A stretch of DNA of 64,000 nt from Ascaphus truei (taxonomy: Eukaryota > Chordata > Amphibia > Anura > Ascaphidae). Each line of letters opens with the position of its first letter. The first letter of the stretch is position 1. Both the position numbers and the translations under genes were made by a program. The stretch is taken from positions 14,420,130 through 14,484,129 of the forward strand of contig CM071574.1 in assembly GCA_036426205.1 (NCBI GenBank), in the 5' to 3' direction. Below are positions 10,712 through 21,363 of this stretch, piece after piece. Under the pieces are notes generated by a model. That model worked only from the letters and a program-made list of their open reading frames with translations. It did not search any database and was not told the DNA's origin.

Positions 10712-11046
10712 TGGGTTTGGTCATTTCCCGGGAGTAGTGGACATTCACGGATCAGATGCTCAGAGGATCCACAGTAATAACATAATCCACCACCTTGGCA
10801 AGCTTGCTGTATTGGTGTCCGGGAACGCTGGACTCCAAGTTGCATCGGCTCCGGAGCCTCCAAAGCAGGAAGCTGGGAGACAGCAGGTCCTGTGGTTGGA
10901 GAGAATCTCGGAAAAGGAGCACGGAAGGGTGTAAATCGGGGAAGCTGGCGTTGCAGGCGACGTACCTGAAGGCGCTGATCCACTAGATTGGCCTGGGAGA
11001 TGAGTTCCTCCAGAAGCCCTGGCCTGGGTTGTGAGGCGAGCTCGTC
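10708..11046 (-). pseudogene. gag: Sushi-like Ty3 Gag C-terminal fragment, first copy
   Basis: Only the nucleocapsid end of Gag is present. It has a CCHC zinc knuckle, C-YY-C-GSSE-H-LIRE-C, near 10742-10785, preceded by a basic proline-rich stretch. Sequence identity with the second copy stops sharply at about 11046, where unrelated single-copy DNA starts, so the 5' part of this element is gone. The Gag frame ends as the protease frame begins. Confidence 0.75.
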
Positions 11047-11423
11047 CTACCTCCCCTGATATAGGTGGACTCATATGATGTTTGTATCTCTTAAATGCTT
11101 GACTCATGTCATTGTGTATACTTGTCATAAGAACATGAGACTATGTATCTATATACACATCCAGCTAAAGGTATCAAACAGAAGTAGATTAATTGTGGAC
11201 GTGAAATCTTTTCATTAAGTTACATAATTATATAAATACCTAGTACAGTGTTCGACAAACCCATTCACCCACTCGCAATGGCGAGTGGAAATTGGCTTGG
11301 GGCAAATAGATTTCCCTGTCTGCAAAAAAAAAAATCCCCTGCACCAAAAATAAAAATCTCTCTAGCTCTGTTGTGTCCCAATCTGTGCGCAGCGTGGTGG
11401 CTATAGGGAAAGTGAGTGTGTGT
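11047..11423. other. Flanking DNA with a hAT-like terminus
   Basis: The first 200 bp are AT-rich and unrecognised. Near 11247 the sequence CAGTGTTCGACAAACCC resembles a hAT-type transposon end and is followed by a small hairpin (CCACTCGC…GCGAGTGG). No matching right end was found. Confidence 0.35.
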
Positions 11424-11996
11424 GTGCACAGGACACAGAAGTACCCCCCAATCAGTCACCCAGTCAATCACCCCACCCCCCACCCCGTCACCCAGTCAAT
11501 CACCCAATCAAATCACCCCACCCCCCCACCCAGTCAAAGTCAAGTCATCCAGTCAAGCAAGTCACCAGTCAATCACCCCACCCCCCACCCAGTCACCCAG
11601 TCAATCACCCCACCAGTCACACAGTCAATACCCCACCCCACCCAGTCAGTCAAAGTCACCACCCACCCCCCCACCCAGTCAGTCACCCCACCCACCCACC
11701 GAACCCCAAAACCCACCGCACCCCACCCCCCCGACTCAGTCAGTCACCCCACCCAGTCACCCTCTCTCTCACGCTCTCTCTGTCTCCCGCTCTCTCTGTC
11801 TCCCGCTCTCTCTGTCTCCCGCTCTCTCTGTCTCCCGCTCTCTCTGTCTCCCGCTCTCTCTCTCTCCCGCTCTCTCTGGCTCTGGCTCTCTCTGGCTCTC
11901 GCTCTCTCTCTCTCTCTCTCTCTCACGCTCTCTCTGTCTCTCGCTCTCTCTCACGCTATCTCTCTCTCTCTCTCGCTCTCTCTGTCTCACTCTCTG
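11424..11996. repeat. CCACC/GTCA-rich minisatellite followed by (CT)n
   Basis: From 11445 to 11755 irregular units of the type CCCAGTCAATCACCCCACC repeat. From 11761 to 11996 come 17-18-bp units of CTCTCTCTGTCTCCCG changing to CTCTGG and CTCTCGC variants. Long open frames on both strands are repeat translations. Confidence 0.93.
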
Positions 11997-12720
11997 GATA
12001 TCTTATTTACCCTATGTATCTTAACTGCCCTATACCTACACCAAAATAACCTACAGTGGCGACCAACTTTATTCTTACTTGGCTAGCTCCACGAATTTCA
12101 GAAGATCCCGGTGATGTGCGGTTTTGTGTCGTTTTCTCCCGGGGTGTATAGCGTTATTTTCGCGGCTGTGATTTAAGCATTTTATTCCCGCTGGCTGCAA
12201 TACTGCAATGCCGTGTAAAAACGCATGGGGGCGTTTGCGAGCTGTTGTCTCTGAAGTCTAATACCTTTGCGATTCAACCTACAGTACACAGTCTGTGCGT
12301 GCGCGCGCAGTAATAGTAAAATTGCATATTTAATTTATTTTAAAGTACAGTACTGTACTGTACATGCTTGGACCCTGTTGGGGTGAAGTGAGGGGGTTCC
12401 TAACATCTGGGGGAAAATGAATTTTAATTCTATGGTGAGTACTGTCTTGTTGCCGTATTATTTTGGTGGGGCTGGCTGGGTACTTCTTTAGGGGGCTGAC
12501 CATTACTGTACATTAAAACTTTTCTTTTGTTTTTCCTCAGAAAAGAAAACGGCTAATGGGGGGATTTCGATGGATAATATTGTACTGTATGCTGATGTTT
12601 TCCGGCCGTACAGTATACTGTGTAATAAACCCGAATAAATAAAACTAATCATTTATTCTACATGTTCAGTATCATGTCATTATGTGTCTTCTACAGTATA
12701 CTGTACAGTGGTATACAGTG
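11997..12720. repeat. Copy of the microsatellite-flanking repeat, then unassigned DNA
   Basis: The first 65 bp match 3669-3735 closely, and weaker similarity continues for about 30 bp. The remainder includes palindromic GTACAGTACTGTAC-type motifs near 12345-12365 and AT-rich sequence. No gene is seen. Confidence 0.55.
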
Positions 12721-13260
12721 CCTAACATCTATGGGCAAAAAGAATTTTATTTCTAGGTGCCCTAGAACAGAAGTTCCCACGCCAATTGCCCGTGAACTTG
12801 ACCGCGGCCCTAAGAAGTTCACACGCCAATTGCGCGAATATAATGTAAAATAACCCGTTCTGTGGGTCTGAGCGGGTTGAAATTTACCTGGTCCTCATGC
12901 GGGAGAACCCTTGCCATAGTGGCAAAATATCAGCCTTGCATGACCCCCGGAACCGGAGGTACCAAAAGACAGTTTAAAAGCACATTACCAAAGTGGCTTT
13001 TTTTCTGCCATGCAACTCAATGGCAGAAACCTAAACTTTAACATCACCCTGACTCCGTTCTGTTGCCACGAGAGGGTCGCAATTTGCCATGCAATCCTGC
13101 CACAACTAGGACTACATGGTCACCGAATCTGAGCCCTCTAGGTCGAAAAGAACCAGAGTTGTGGGTTTCAGGTTTCTGCTCATTCTGACTTAGCCGGTTC
13201 AAAGCTTTCTCCGCCATTACGCTCAATGGTAGGACCCTCCTCGCCGGCGTGACCCTTTCT
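12720..13260. repeat. Interspersed repeat with a GAACCGGAG motif
   Basis: Blocks found here (AAGAATTTTATT…GGTGCCCTAGAAC, CCACGCCAATTG…GAACTTGACC, CCCGGAACCGGAGGTACC and CCATT…CAATGG mini-palindromes) recur at about 25.23-26.25 kb in partly different order. The family is not identified. Confidence 0.5.
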
Positions 13261-13404
13261 CGTCGCCATTACTAAATATAAATATACAGTACATCCTATT
13301 CAGTAAATACCGTTGTAAGATTAATTGAAATATTCAAAAAATGTATACTGCTGTACTATAAATATAAATAGACAAAATATATATACTGTTGTATTATAAA
13401 TATA

Positions 13405-14345
13405 AATAGTACACGCCTACATACCCTCCCACAGTAACCCCCCGCCCCGTGAGGCCTAACCACCCTCACCCACTACCCACAAGGGAGGCCTACCCACATA
13501 CCGTTGGGGAACGCCCCCCCCCCACAACTCCCCCCCCCAACACCTACAGTACAATAATGTGCTAAATAACTGTTATCCAGATAGGGATAATAGATTATTT
13601 GCCCATTATTAAAAACATTAACTAGCATATTCAAATAAATTAAGTATTACAGGCATACCCCGCTTTAAGGACACTCACTTTAAGTACACTCGCGAGTAAG
13701 TACATGTCGCCCAATAGGCAAATGGCAGTTCACGCATGCGCCTGTCAGCATGTCCTGAACAGCAATACCGGCTCCCTACCTGTACCGAAGCTGTGCGCAA
13801 GCGGGGAGACTATAGAGCCTGTTACAAATGCCTTATTTACATCAATTATGCATGTATATGACGATTGCAGTACAGTACATGCATCAATAAGTGGGAAAAA
13901 GGTAGTGCTTCACTTTAAGTACATTTTCGCTTTACATACATGCTCCGGTCCCATTGCGTACGTTAATGCGGGGTATGCCTGTACTGACCTTATCAATAAG
14001 AAGTCTCAGTCGCCAGCAACATCCTTGTCTTGCCCACAAAAAACATAGCCAATACATTGCAATTACATTCAGATATCAATTAACCCATTAAATACCATAT
14101 CGGATACTAACCGCAAAGGTAATTAAGGGGTTAAGCCACACTGGCCCGATACCCACCCTTCACCCATGAATTTGTACATAGATGGATAATAGTTATTTTG
14201 CACATTATTGTACTGTAGGTGTTGGGGGGGGGGGTGTTCCCCAACGGTATGTGGGTAGGCCTCCCTTGTGGGTAGTGGGTGAGGGTGGTTAGGCCTCACG
14301 GGGTGGGGGGTTACTGTGGGAGGGTATGTAGGTGTCCCGAGGGGT
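13405..14345. mobile_element. Foldback element with about 170-bp inverted arms
   Basis: The left arm (about 13408-13580, TACATACCCTCCCACAGTAA…) is the reverse complement of the right arm (about 14195-14333, …TTACTGTGGGAGGGTATGTA). The arms include long C and G runs. The centre is interrupted by the mariner-type MITE at 13650-13981. Arms much longer than the unique core are typical of foldback-type MITEs. Confidence 0.7.
13650..13981. mobile_element. Mariner-type MITE, family 1 copy A (332 bp)
   Basis: Termini CAGGCATACCCCGC and GCGGGGTATGCCTG are inverted repeats flanked by TA on both sides, the target duplication of Tc1/mariner elements. A near-identical copy lies at 18892-19222. It has no coding capacity. 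Confidence 0.85.
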
Positions 14346-14887
14346 GGGTGAGGGTGGGTTAACCCCTTAATGACTGTAGCGGTTAATAACCGCTATGGTG
14401 ATTAAGGGGTTAGGGGACATTACTTTGGATGTTTTCATTGTTGTGTCAGTTTTGCAGCAGCGGAGGGGGCATGGGCAGGATGAAGATGAGGATGGCCTTC
14501 ATCGTGGCAACCGGTAATGGGTAAGTGCTATATGTATTTACTGTATTTATTCTTGTTTATGTATTTTAAATACACAGTGGGTGTATGTTGTTTATTGGAA
14601 TGTTTATTGGGGGCAATTGTCCCCAATAAACATGCTATTCTGCCTTAACCCTTCATTGCCTTAGCGGCTATACGCTATGGTAATGAAGCAGCATTTCTGT
14701 ATTTTAATAATATTGTGCGAGAGCAGGGGGCCCCCTGAGCTGAACCGAATTTATTTGTGGCTCAGAGACCCCCTGTTCACAGTACACTATTATTAAAAAT
14801 ACATTAATGTTGCTTCGTTACCGTAGCACATAGCTGCTAAGGTAAGGAATGATTGTTTATTGATATGTGTGTTTTATTTATACTGTA
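14346..14887. repeat. Series of diverged palindromic units
   Basis: Three units share the layout TTAACCCnT…ATTGC/ACTG…AGCGG…TA…CGCTATGGT…AATTAAGG-type hairpin, at about 14356-14413, 14640-14690 and 14810-14850. A separate inverted repeat lies at 14700-14800 (ATTTTAATAAT…CAGGGGG against CCCCCTG…ATTATTAAAAAT). No gene is seen. Confidence 0.5.
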
Positions 14888-15132
14888 GATGTGCAGAGGG
14901 CTCCGGAGCTGAACCGCTTTGGTTTTAGGTCCGGGACCCCCTGCTTCCCGAGATACAGGCCCCTTTAGGGGGTGCCGGTATCCCTCTGCTTTCTTTACAT
15001 TCCGCGGTCACGTGATCAGGACCTTTAAATGCAGAGGGATACCGGCACCTCATAAAGGGGCCTGTATCTCGGGAAGCAGGGGGTCCCCGGACCTGAAACC
15101 AATATGGTTCAGCTCCAGAGACCCCCTGCACA
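14888..15132. mobile_element. Palindromic foldback MITE, family GCTGAAC
   Basis: Two arms of about 100 bp are reverse complements of each other (GTGCAGAGGGCTCCGGAGC… and …GAGACCCCCTGCAC) around a short centre. Each arm contains its own smaller hairpin around GCTGAAC…TTTCAGGTC. The same family lies at about 30510-30790. Confidence 0.7.
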
Positions 15133-15287
15133 TGTACACTATGAATAAAATGTATTTTAAATAATTTTTAATGTGCTGATGTTTGCGCCGAAAGAGGAGA
15201 GAATCTCTCTCTGCTGCAAACACAACTCGCCAGGGGACGGCTTCTCGGCAGCTTCTCGCCAGGCAGCCGTCTCGCCACCGGTTACTA
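15133..15287. other. Host or older repeat DNA left of the insert
   Basis: Contains several TCGCCAGG/GGCGAG motifs that recur right of the insert near 16120-16200, so it is probably part of one older element split by the insertion. The last 14 bp are the left target duplication, GCCACCGGTTACTA. Confidence 0.4.
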
Positions 15288-16079
15288 ATAACAAAAAAAG
15301 ACGGTGTAAACAGCGCTAACAATAAATAATTACTATTAAAATAATCACTGGCAGCCAGGTAAAAACTGACAGTACAGTCAGTGAGAGAACACAGGAAAAA
15401 AGGAAATACCGGCGCCACAAAACAATATAAGAAGTCCAAACCATATGGTGTACAGTCCAAATGAATCCTATTATAGCTGGTGAAGAAAGGATCTCATGTC
15501 CATGAAGTGCAATATATGAAAAGAGAAAAAAAGAAACAAATTATGGTGCAGTATGCCAACAATGATAGCTAAAAACAGACAAACAAACTACACAAGACAA
15601 ACAAGACAAACAAACAAAAACACTCTAGCAAGGCTCAGTATAAGACAAAGCTAATTTATTACTGGCTAATAAAAGTGGATGAAATCACGCCTCCGGAGGG
15701 GTAAAATTAAAACCCTACTCACAGAAAGCTTGAAACAGGCAGGCAAACAGACAGGAATCGTGCTGGAGAATTTCCAAGATGGCAACCGGAGCGTCCTCTC
15801 TGGCGTCCCCACGTGACAGGGGTGGAAGGCAAGTCTCACGAATTGCGGGATTTCCGGGCGGATATGACGTCACGCCACACGATAGTCCCCAACGCTGACT
15901 TTCTCCTTCACTTGGCTCCCACAGCTACAACACGGCTCCACTCTCTGTACTGCAAACTGCTTCCACAGACCAGTCTAAAGCTCTAAAAAAACTCAAATCT
16001 TCCCAACGCGTTTCGTGCGCATGCGCGCACTTCTTCAAGGGAACTTGTTTTGTGGCGCCGGTATTTCCTTTTTTCCTGT
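15288..16079 (-). mobile_element. Probable Penelope-like insert with 14-bp target duplication
   Basis: The insert is bracketed by GCCACCGGTTACTA (15274-15287 and 16080-16093). About 34 bp at its right end are the reverse complement of an internal block at about 15391-15424 (GGAAATACCGGCGCCACAAAAC), so one end is inverted. On the minus strand it carries a TGAAGAA-hairpin-GAAACGCGT motif (16001-16043) and GCGCT followed by pyrimidine-rich sequence near its 3' end. Long target duplications, rearranged ends and hammerhead-like motifs are known for Penelope-like elements, but no protein remains to prove it. Confidence 0.5.
16001..16043 (-). other. Hammerhead-like hairpin motif, copy a
   Basis: The minus strand reads TTCCC, TTGAAGAA, a 6-bp stem (GTGCGC/GCGCAC, loop GCAT), GAAAC, GCGTT, GGGAA. 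The outer TTCCC and GGGAA pair perfectly. The layout matches a minimal type I hammerhead, except that the first core base is U rather than C and one extra A precedes the stem. Confidence 0.45.
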
Positions 16080-17327
16080 GCCACCGGTTACTAGCCATTT
16101 TATCAAATGGTGGTGGCGCATTCATTCGCCAGGGATTCGGCCCTCTCTGCATACAGCGAGGTTAACACGCCAAAAACCTGGCGAATTGAAACCCTGGCGA
16201 ATGCAATTTTTCGCCCCTTTCTGCATAGGCCCCTAAGGCTCCAATCCACATTGATTCCATCCGGCATCTGTGTTTTTAGGGTAAAGATCCAGAATGATTC
16301 CCTACGATCAAGTGTGTTGATTATATTACCTCCTCTTTAATTTTTAATAATTCTTTCTACACCTACAAAAGTGAAGTTATCTGGTCCTCCCCTTTCACAA
16401 ACAGTGCACCAAGTGGTTAACATACAACAAACAACTTACAAATAAAACATTAAAACACAGAACATCCCTATGTGAAGATATTAAGCCATTAGTACATCTA
16501 GTGGCCAGCTAGTCATGGACTGACCATGAGTACAGTAGCTCGCCACAGACTTCTCAGGTTAATATTATATATTTTTATTACATATTGTAGGTTGGTTAGT
16601 CTTATCTTGTCTATATGTACAGTATAGTGGCCATTATATACAAACAGAAGGCAAAATAGTCTTAAAACCAGCACTTTGGGGTGGGGGTGGTAGCCAAATA
16701 TCTCCAGGTATCGGAGCTTAGTGAATAAGTAATTTGTTTGTTGTGTAACTTACATCGGTAAAACTTGCGTTATTTAATGCGATAACCCTTTAATGAATTG
16801 CCCAATTAAACTAACTCATGTTTTATCCTTATCGAACTTTAGTGAATGTACTCTAGACCAATGTTCTGTCTAAACTGGTAACTAATCCACAATGCTTAGC
16901 CACTACGTAAAACATTGCTGCTTCCAGGTACCTCCACACCCTGGAAATAAAGGCCATTAGCTATATTCCCTGATCCATTTATTACTGTATCTGATTTTTG
17001 CACAGTAAACCCGCTTACATGCAATTGATCTGTCCTAATGCACCAAAAAATGAATACAACAATAGATGAAGCCGGGATGTTTTCTGAATTCTTAAATGAG
17101 ACCGTGCCATTATTCATTATACACAATTAGATTTTCATGTTAGATATTTTATACTATGATAGTTTACTTTCCCAATACTAAATGAATCAGTACAAGACAC
17201 AGTATTGAGTTTACTTCAGTAGGGTACATATATTACTAAGGAGTTCTTCCATTTATGCATATATTGTAATGAGCTAAATTACGCCCCTGCATATTTGATA
17301 TGCATGACAATGTCATAGACTCTACAG
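16080..17327. other. Unassigned AT-rich DNA
   Basis: The first 160 bp continue the older element split by the insert and end in GCATAGGCCCCTAAGG, which resembles a MITE terminus. From about 16240 no repeat end, coding signal or structured motif is recognised. Confidence 0.5.
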
Positions 17328-17686
17328 CAGGGGTGCTCAACTCCTGTCCTCAATGCCCCCTTCCCCCCCCCCCCCACCACCCCCCCCACACACCCCCCCC
17401 CCTCTCCACCCACCCCCAACCCACCCCCCCTCCCCCCCCCCCCCCCCCCCCAACAGCTCAAAGCGCCCCCCCCCCCCCCCCCCCCAAACAGGTCAGGTTT
17501 TCAGGATATCTCAGCTTCAGCACAGGTGGCTCAATCAGTTCCTGCTTCAGTACAGGTGGCACAACCAGAAACTCAGACTTCAACTGAGCCTCTGATTGAG
17601 CCACCTGTGCTGAAGCTGGGATATCCTGAAAACCTGGCCTGTTGAGGGGGGAAGGGGGAATTGAGGACAGGAGTTGAGTGCCCCGG
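17328..17686. mobile_element. hAT-type MITE, family 1 copy A
   Basis: The ends CAGGGGTGCTCAACTCC and GGAGTTGAGTGCCCCGG are imperfect inverted repeats. The flanks CTCTACAG and CGCTACAG form an 8-bp target duplication with one mismatch, typical of hAT. The centre has the family's GGTTTTCAGGATATC…GATATCCTGAAAACC arms. The left arm carries long C runs at about 17360-17487. Confidence 0.82.
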
Positions 17687-17814
17687 CGCTACAGTACTAG
17701 AGGGACATGCAATGCATTACTGGCAATCTGTTGCTAGCCCATACCAGTAAAACAGTTATCCACCCTAAGGGGAAATTCTTGTAACGTCTTCTACAAATAT
17801 ACATTTCTAATTTG

Positions 17815-17905
17815 TATATGTCTTTATTGATATAGTGCCATTAGTGTACATAACGCCTCACATTAGTACTACACGTGACAATCATATAAATAAGAAATAA
17901 TAAAG
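17815..17905 (-). repeat. SINE 3' tail, 5'-truncated
   Basis: TCTTTATTGATATAGTGCC…TACATAACGC matches, in reverse, the tail of the SINEs at 33.98 and 55.02 kb (…GCGCTATATAAATAAAGA). Only the tail remains. Confidence 0.55.
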
Positions 17906-18081
17906 GGGGGGGGGAAAAAGACTAAAAAAGGCAAATGTCCAATGGGTTATTGGGAAAAATAAGTATCCTGGGAATAATGTTCACAAGACAGTTTGGATAG
18001 GGCTAACATGCAAAAAAACAAGGATAATAAATGTATACAGTTGTAAGAAGGAGAGAATAAAAACAAGCCACACGTCTATTA
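17906..18081. other. Short unassigned spacer
   Basis: A/T-rich spacer with a G8 run; nothing recognised. Confidence 0.4.
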
Positions 18082-18439
18082 CAGCTGCAGCGGTCGTTAG
18101 TCGAACACTTCATGCGTTGAATACATCGGAATACCGATGTCATGACACGGTACGTCTTCCAACCGTACCGCCTTAAGACGCGAGTGCACAAAATTGAATT
18201 TTAGAGTTCTGTTTTTTAAACACCTGAAATTGACACAGTAGCACAGTAGCACAGTACTGTACACATTACAATTCATTCATTTCATTGCACCCAAAGAAAC
18301 AGAATCCATGAAATTCAAACAAAGCAATCGCGATAAGCGCGGGTGCTTGGGGCGATTGGCCGCGTTCATGCTGCGTGGAGTACAGCAGAGCACACAAAAT
18401 CGGCGCCGTGATTTGTTCGAATAACGGCCGCTGCAGCTG
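18082..18439. mobile_element. Mariner-type MITE, family 2 copy A (358 bp)
   Basis: The ends CAGCTGCAGCGGTCGTTA and TAACGGCCGCTGCAGCTG are inverted repeats flanked by TA. The same ends with minor changes bound 52220-52460. Confidence 0.8.
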
Positions 18440-18891
18440 TACATAACATAATACACATTTTAATAGAACAACAAATAACATGTGAATAGTCATTGGATTC
18501 TTTGAATGATATTAAACAGATCACAATGATTTCACTTATGAATTCTCATGTTTGTTTGCAAAATTTGCATTTGAAGCAAAACACACCAGTCTATTTTCCT
18601 CAGTCTGTTTATGGTAATAAATCCAGCAAAAGTAGTAATCTTATGTAACTCCTTCTCCGATATGTTTCTGGTCTCTAAGGCTATGAATGGGGTTCATGGG
18701 TAATTCTTTGTTTGGGGAACATTGATGAGCAATTGACACATTTTGAAATAGTCTTGTAAATACGGTGAGGTCTTTCTGTAGCTAATGATGGGTTCTTGAA
18801 AACTAAACATATACATTGACTAAAAAATGATAATACAGGCCCCTGTATGCTGATATAACTTTGGTAAATCTTACAATCAGTAAATACTGTA
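18440..18891. other. Unassigned AT-rich DNA
   Basis: No repeat end, coding signal or RNA gene recognised. Confidence 0.4.
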
Positions 18892-19222
18892 CAGACATAC
18901 CCCGCTTTAAGTACATTCACTTTAAGTACACTCGCGAGTAAGTACATATCGCCCAATAGGCAAACGCCAGCTCACGCATGCGCCTGTCAGCACGTCCTGA
19001 ACAGCAATACCGGCTCCCTACCTGTACCGAAGCTGTGCACAAGTTGGGAGACTATAGAGCCTGTTACAAATGCGTTATTTACATCAGTTATACACGTATA
19101 TGACGATTGCAGTACAGTACATGCATCGATAAGTGGGAAAAGGGAGTGCTTCACTTTAAGTACATTTTCGCTTTACATACATGCTCTGGTCCCATTGCGT
19201 ACGTTAATGCGGGGTATGCCTG
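18892..19222. mobile_element. Mariner-type MITE, family 1 copy B (331 bp)
   Basis: A second copy of the element at 13650-13981 with ends CAGACATACCCCGC and GCGGGGTATGCCTG and flanking TA. The two copies are nearly colinear with few substitutions, suggesting recent spread. Confidence 0.85.
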
Positions 19223-21117
19223 TATGCAGATTTCTGCACAATTTGAAGCTAATTGAACAACGCCCCTAAATAATAAGACAAGAGATGTTAGCTTTGATTC
19301 TTTTTTGTTTTTTTTTATCCCACTACATGTTTTACTATTGACAGTTTTCAGGATATTTAATGCATATCGCATGTTAGCTCCAGTTTTGTCTACTGCCCCT
19401 ACATTTACTCAGCAACATATAGTCGTTTACTAAAACAAAATTGTACTGGTTAAGTGATGTCTTTCCAACAGACATATGACATTAATACTAGAGGCACGGG
19501 GATAAAACATACAGTCAGTGGCGGATTTCCCATTAGGCCCGGGCCTAGGGCGGCAACATTTTGGGGCAGCAAATTTTCTGTTTTTTCTCTTTTTTTCCCA
19601 TATACAAAGGTCCCGCTCTCTTCCCCACTAATTGCCAGGGGGGGGGGGGGGGGGGGGGGGGAACGTGGAGCCTCTGTAAAGGTCTCTTACCTTCTCCTTT
19701 ACATCGCCCTCCTCCTTCTTCAGTGTTGCACTGTTAAATGACGCTGTGACGTCACATGGCGATGCGTTGCCATGATAACATGACGGCACATGGCGTTGCG
19801 TTGTTATGGCAACACATCGTCACGTGACATTGCAGCGGCATTTGACGTCACAAGGCTGCAGAAGCAGGAGGACAGCACTGCAGGAGGAGGCAGCCCGGGC
19901 AGCAAAAAGGTAAGTAGAACACAAAAAACAGGGGCTCTGTAGCATGCAAAGATGTTATATGGAACTCGAAAAATATTAATAATAAAACAAATGATTCAAT
20001 GCATAAACGTTTAAGCAAAAGATGAAAATGATAAATAAAGAACCAGAAACTATTGCCTGACAGGAGCGATGAGTGGTCTTTCGCACTAGCTGTTCTTAAG
20101 AGCGAGTAATGCAGTGTCCCTCTGGTTCCCCGGTATTTAGTGCAGTCTCAGGAGCCGTTTCAGGAACCAATGGTGCAGCTGTCTCCCGTCCACCAATATT
20201 TTTTCGAGTTCAATATAACATCTTTGCTTGCTACAGCGCCCCTCTTTTTTGTGTTCTTCTTGTTATCCATATTCAGGATTGGTGGTCCGTGGCTCTGGGC
20301 CAGCTTCCAGTTAGTTACTTGGACTTGAACTTTTTATATACAACCCTTAACCCTTTTGTGAAGAACATTACCCCTTGCATCATATGGAGAGATTGCCTAG
20401 TGTGCTCTTGAGAGAACTGGACTATCATACACCTAATAGAGGCATGCATATACTCATACCTATTGTTATACACCACAGCATTGATACCTTGCTAGGGTAG
20501 GTCAAGGTCCATGTCATTTGACCTACATATTTGTTACAGTGATATTGACATTTTTGTATACTTGTTAACTCTATTAGTCCCTGTGGACATTGGTGTACAC
20601 ACTGATATACTGACCAATAATAGCAGTGTCTGATCGAGCGCACTCTTTTCCCACATTCCCCTCCCAACTTGTAAGCAAAAAGGTAAGTGCCTATGGGCAA
20701 CAAAATGTTAAATCCGCATCCGCATACAGTAAAAATTCATTGGTATTGGGTCTCCTCTTAAGCAGTTTTCTGTCTCCCACTTCAGTAGAAAAGATCTTAA
20801 CCACAAAACTATTCCTGATGCTGGAAGATTCTACCACATACCACACTGCTGTGCTCTGGTTTGCTGCTGATACCAACAAAAGGAATTGAAGATGTTCAAA
20901 ACAAAGTGAACACAAAACAACAGCATACTCTATTTGTTTTTTGTTTTTTAATTAAAAATATATATGCCTAAACTTCACATCAGAAATACAACAGTATATT
21001 TGATAAAAATCCAAATGCCCTGTTAAGCTGCACAAGCACATTAGCAGACTTTGCATTCAATAAAATGACCCTACCCTACCAACAAACTCCAGTCCAAACT
21101 TATTCTGAAAACTGTAA
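19223..21117. other. Unassigned DNA with a hAT-like left end
   Basis: CAGTGGCGGATTTCCCATTAGG at about 19516 looks like a hAT-type terminus, followed by a G20 run (about 19639-19661) and CpG-rich sequence to about 19910; no right end was identified. The rest is AT-rich with no gene signal. Confidence 0.35.
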
Positions 21118-21363
21118 TAATAATAATAACATGTTCTTGTATAGTGCCACTAGTTTTACGTAGCACTTTACAGAGACATTTTGCAGCCACAGGTCCCTGC
21201 CCTGCAGAGTTTACAATCTATGCTTTTGGTGCCTAAGGCACAGGGAGATAAAGTGACTTGCCCAAGGTCACAAGGAGCCGACACAGGGAATTGAACCAGG
21301 CTCCCCTGCCCACACCCCAAACTCAGTGCCCGTCAGTGTCTTTACTCACTGAGCCGCTCCTTC
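21118..21363 (-). repeat. Full-length tRNA-headed SINE
   Basis: On the minus strand the head GGCTCAGTGAG is A-box-like, and the B box GGTTCAATTCC lies at 21287-21297. A MIR/L2-like conserved block (TTGGGCAAGTCACTT) follows, then an L2-like tail ending GCACTATACAAGAACATG(TTA)n. The colinear copy at 36054-36300 supports the boundaries. Confidence 0.8.

Noticed and set aside
11373..12086. Several 200-codon frames rich in Pro-Ser-His and Arg-Glu
   Set aside because: They are translations of the CCACC/GTCA and CT minisatellites in every phase.
17279..17595. Glycine-rich and proline-rich ORFs
   Set aside because: They translate poly-C/poly-G tracts in a MITE arm.
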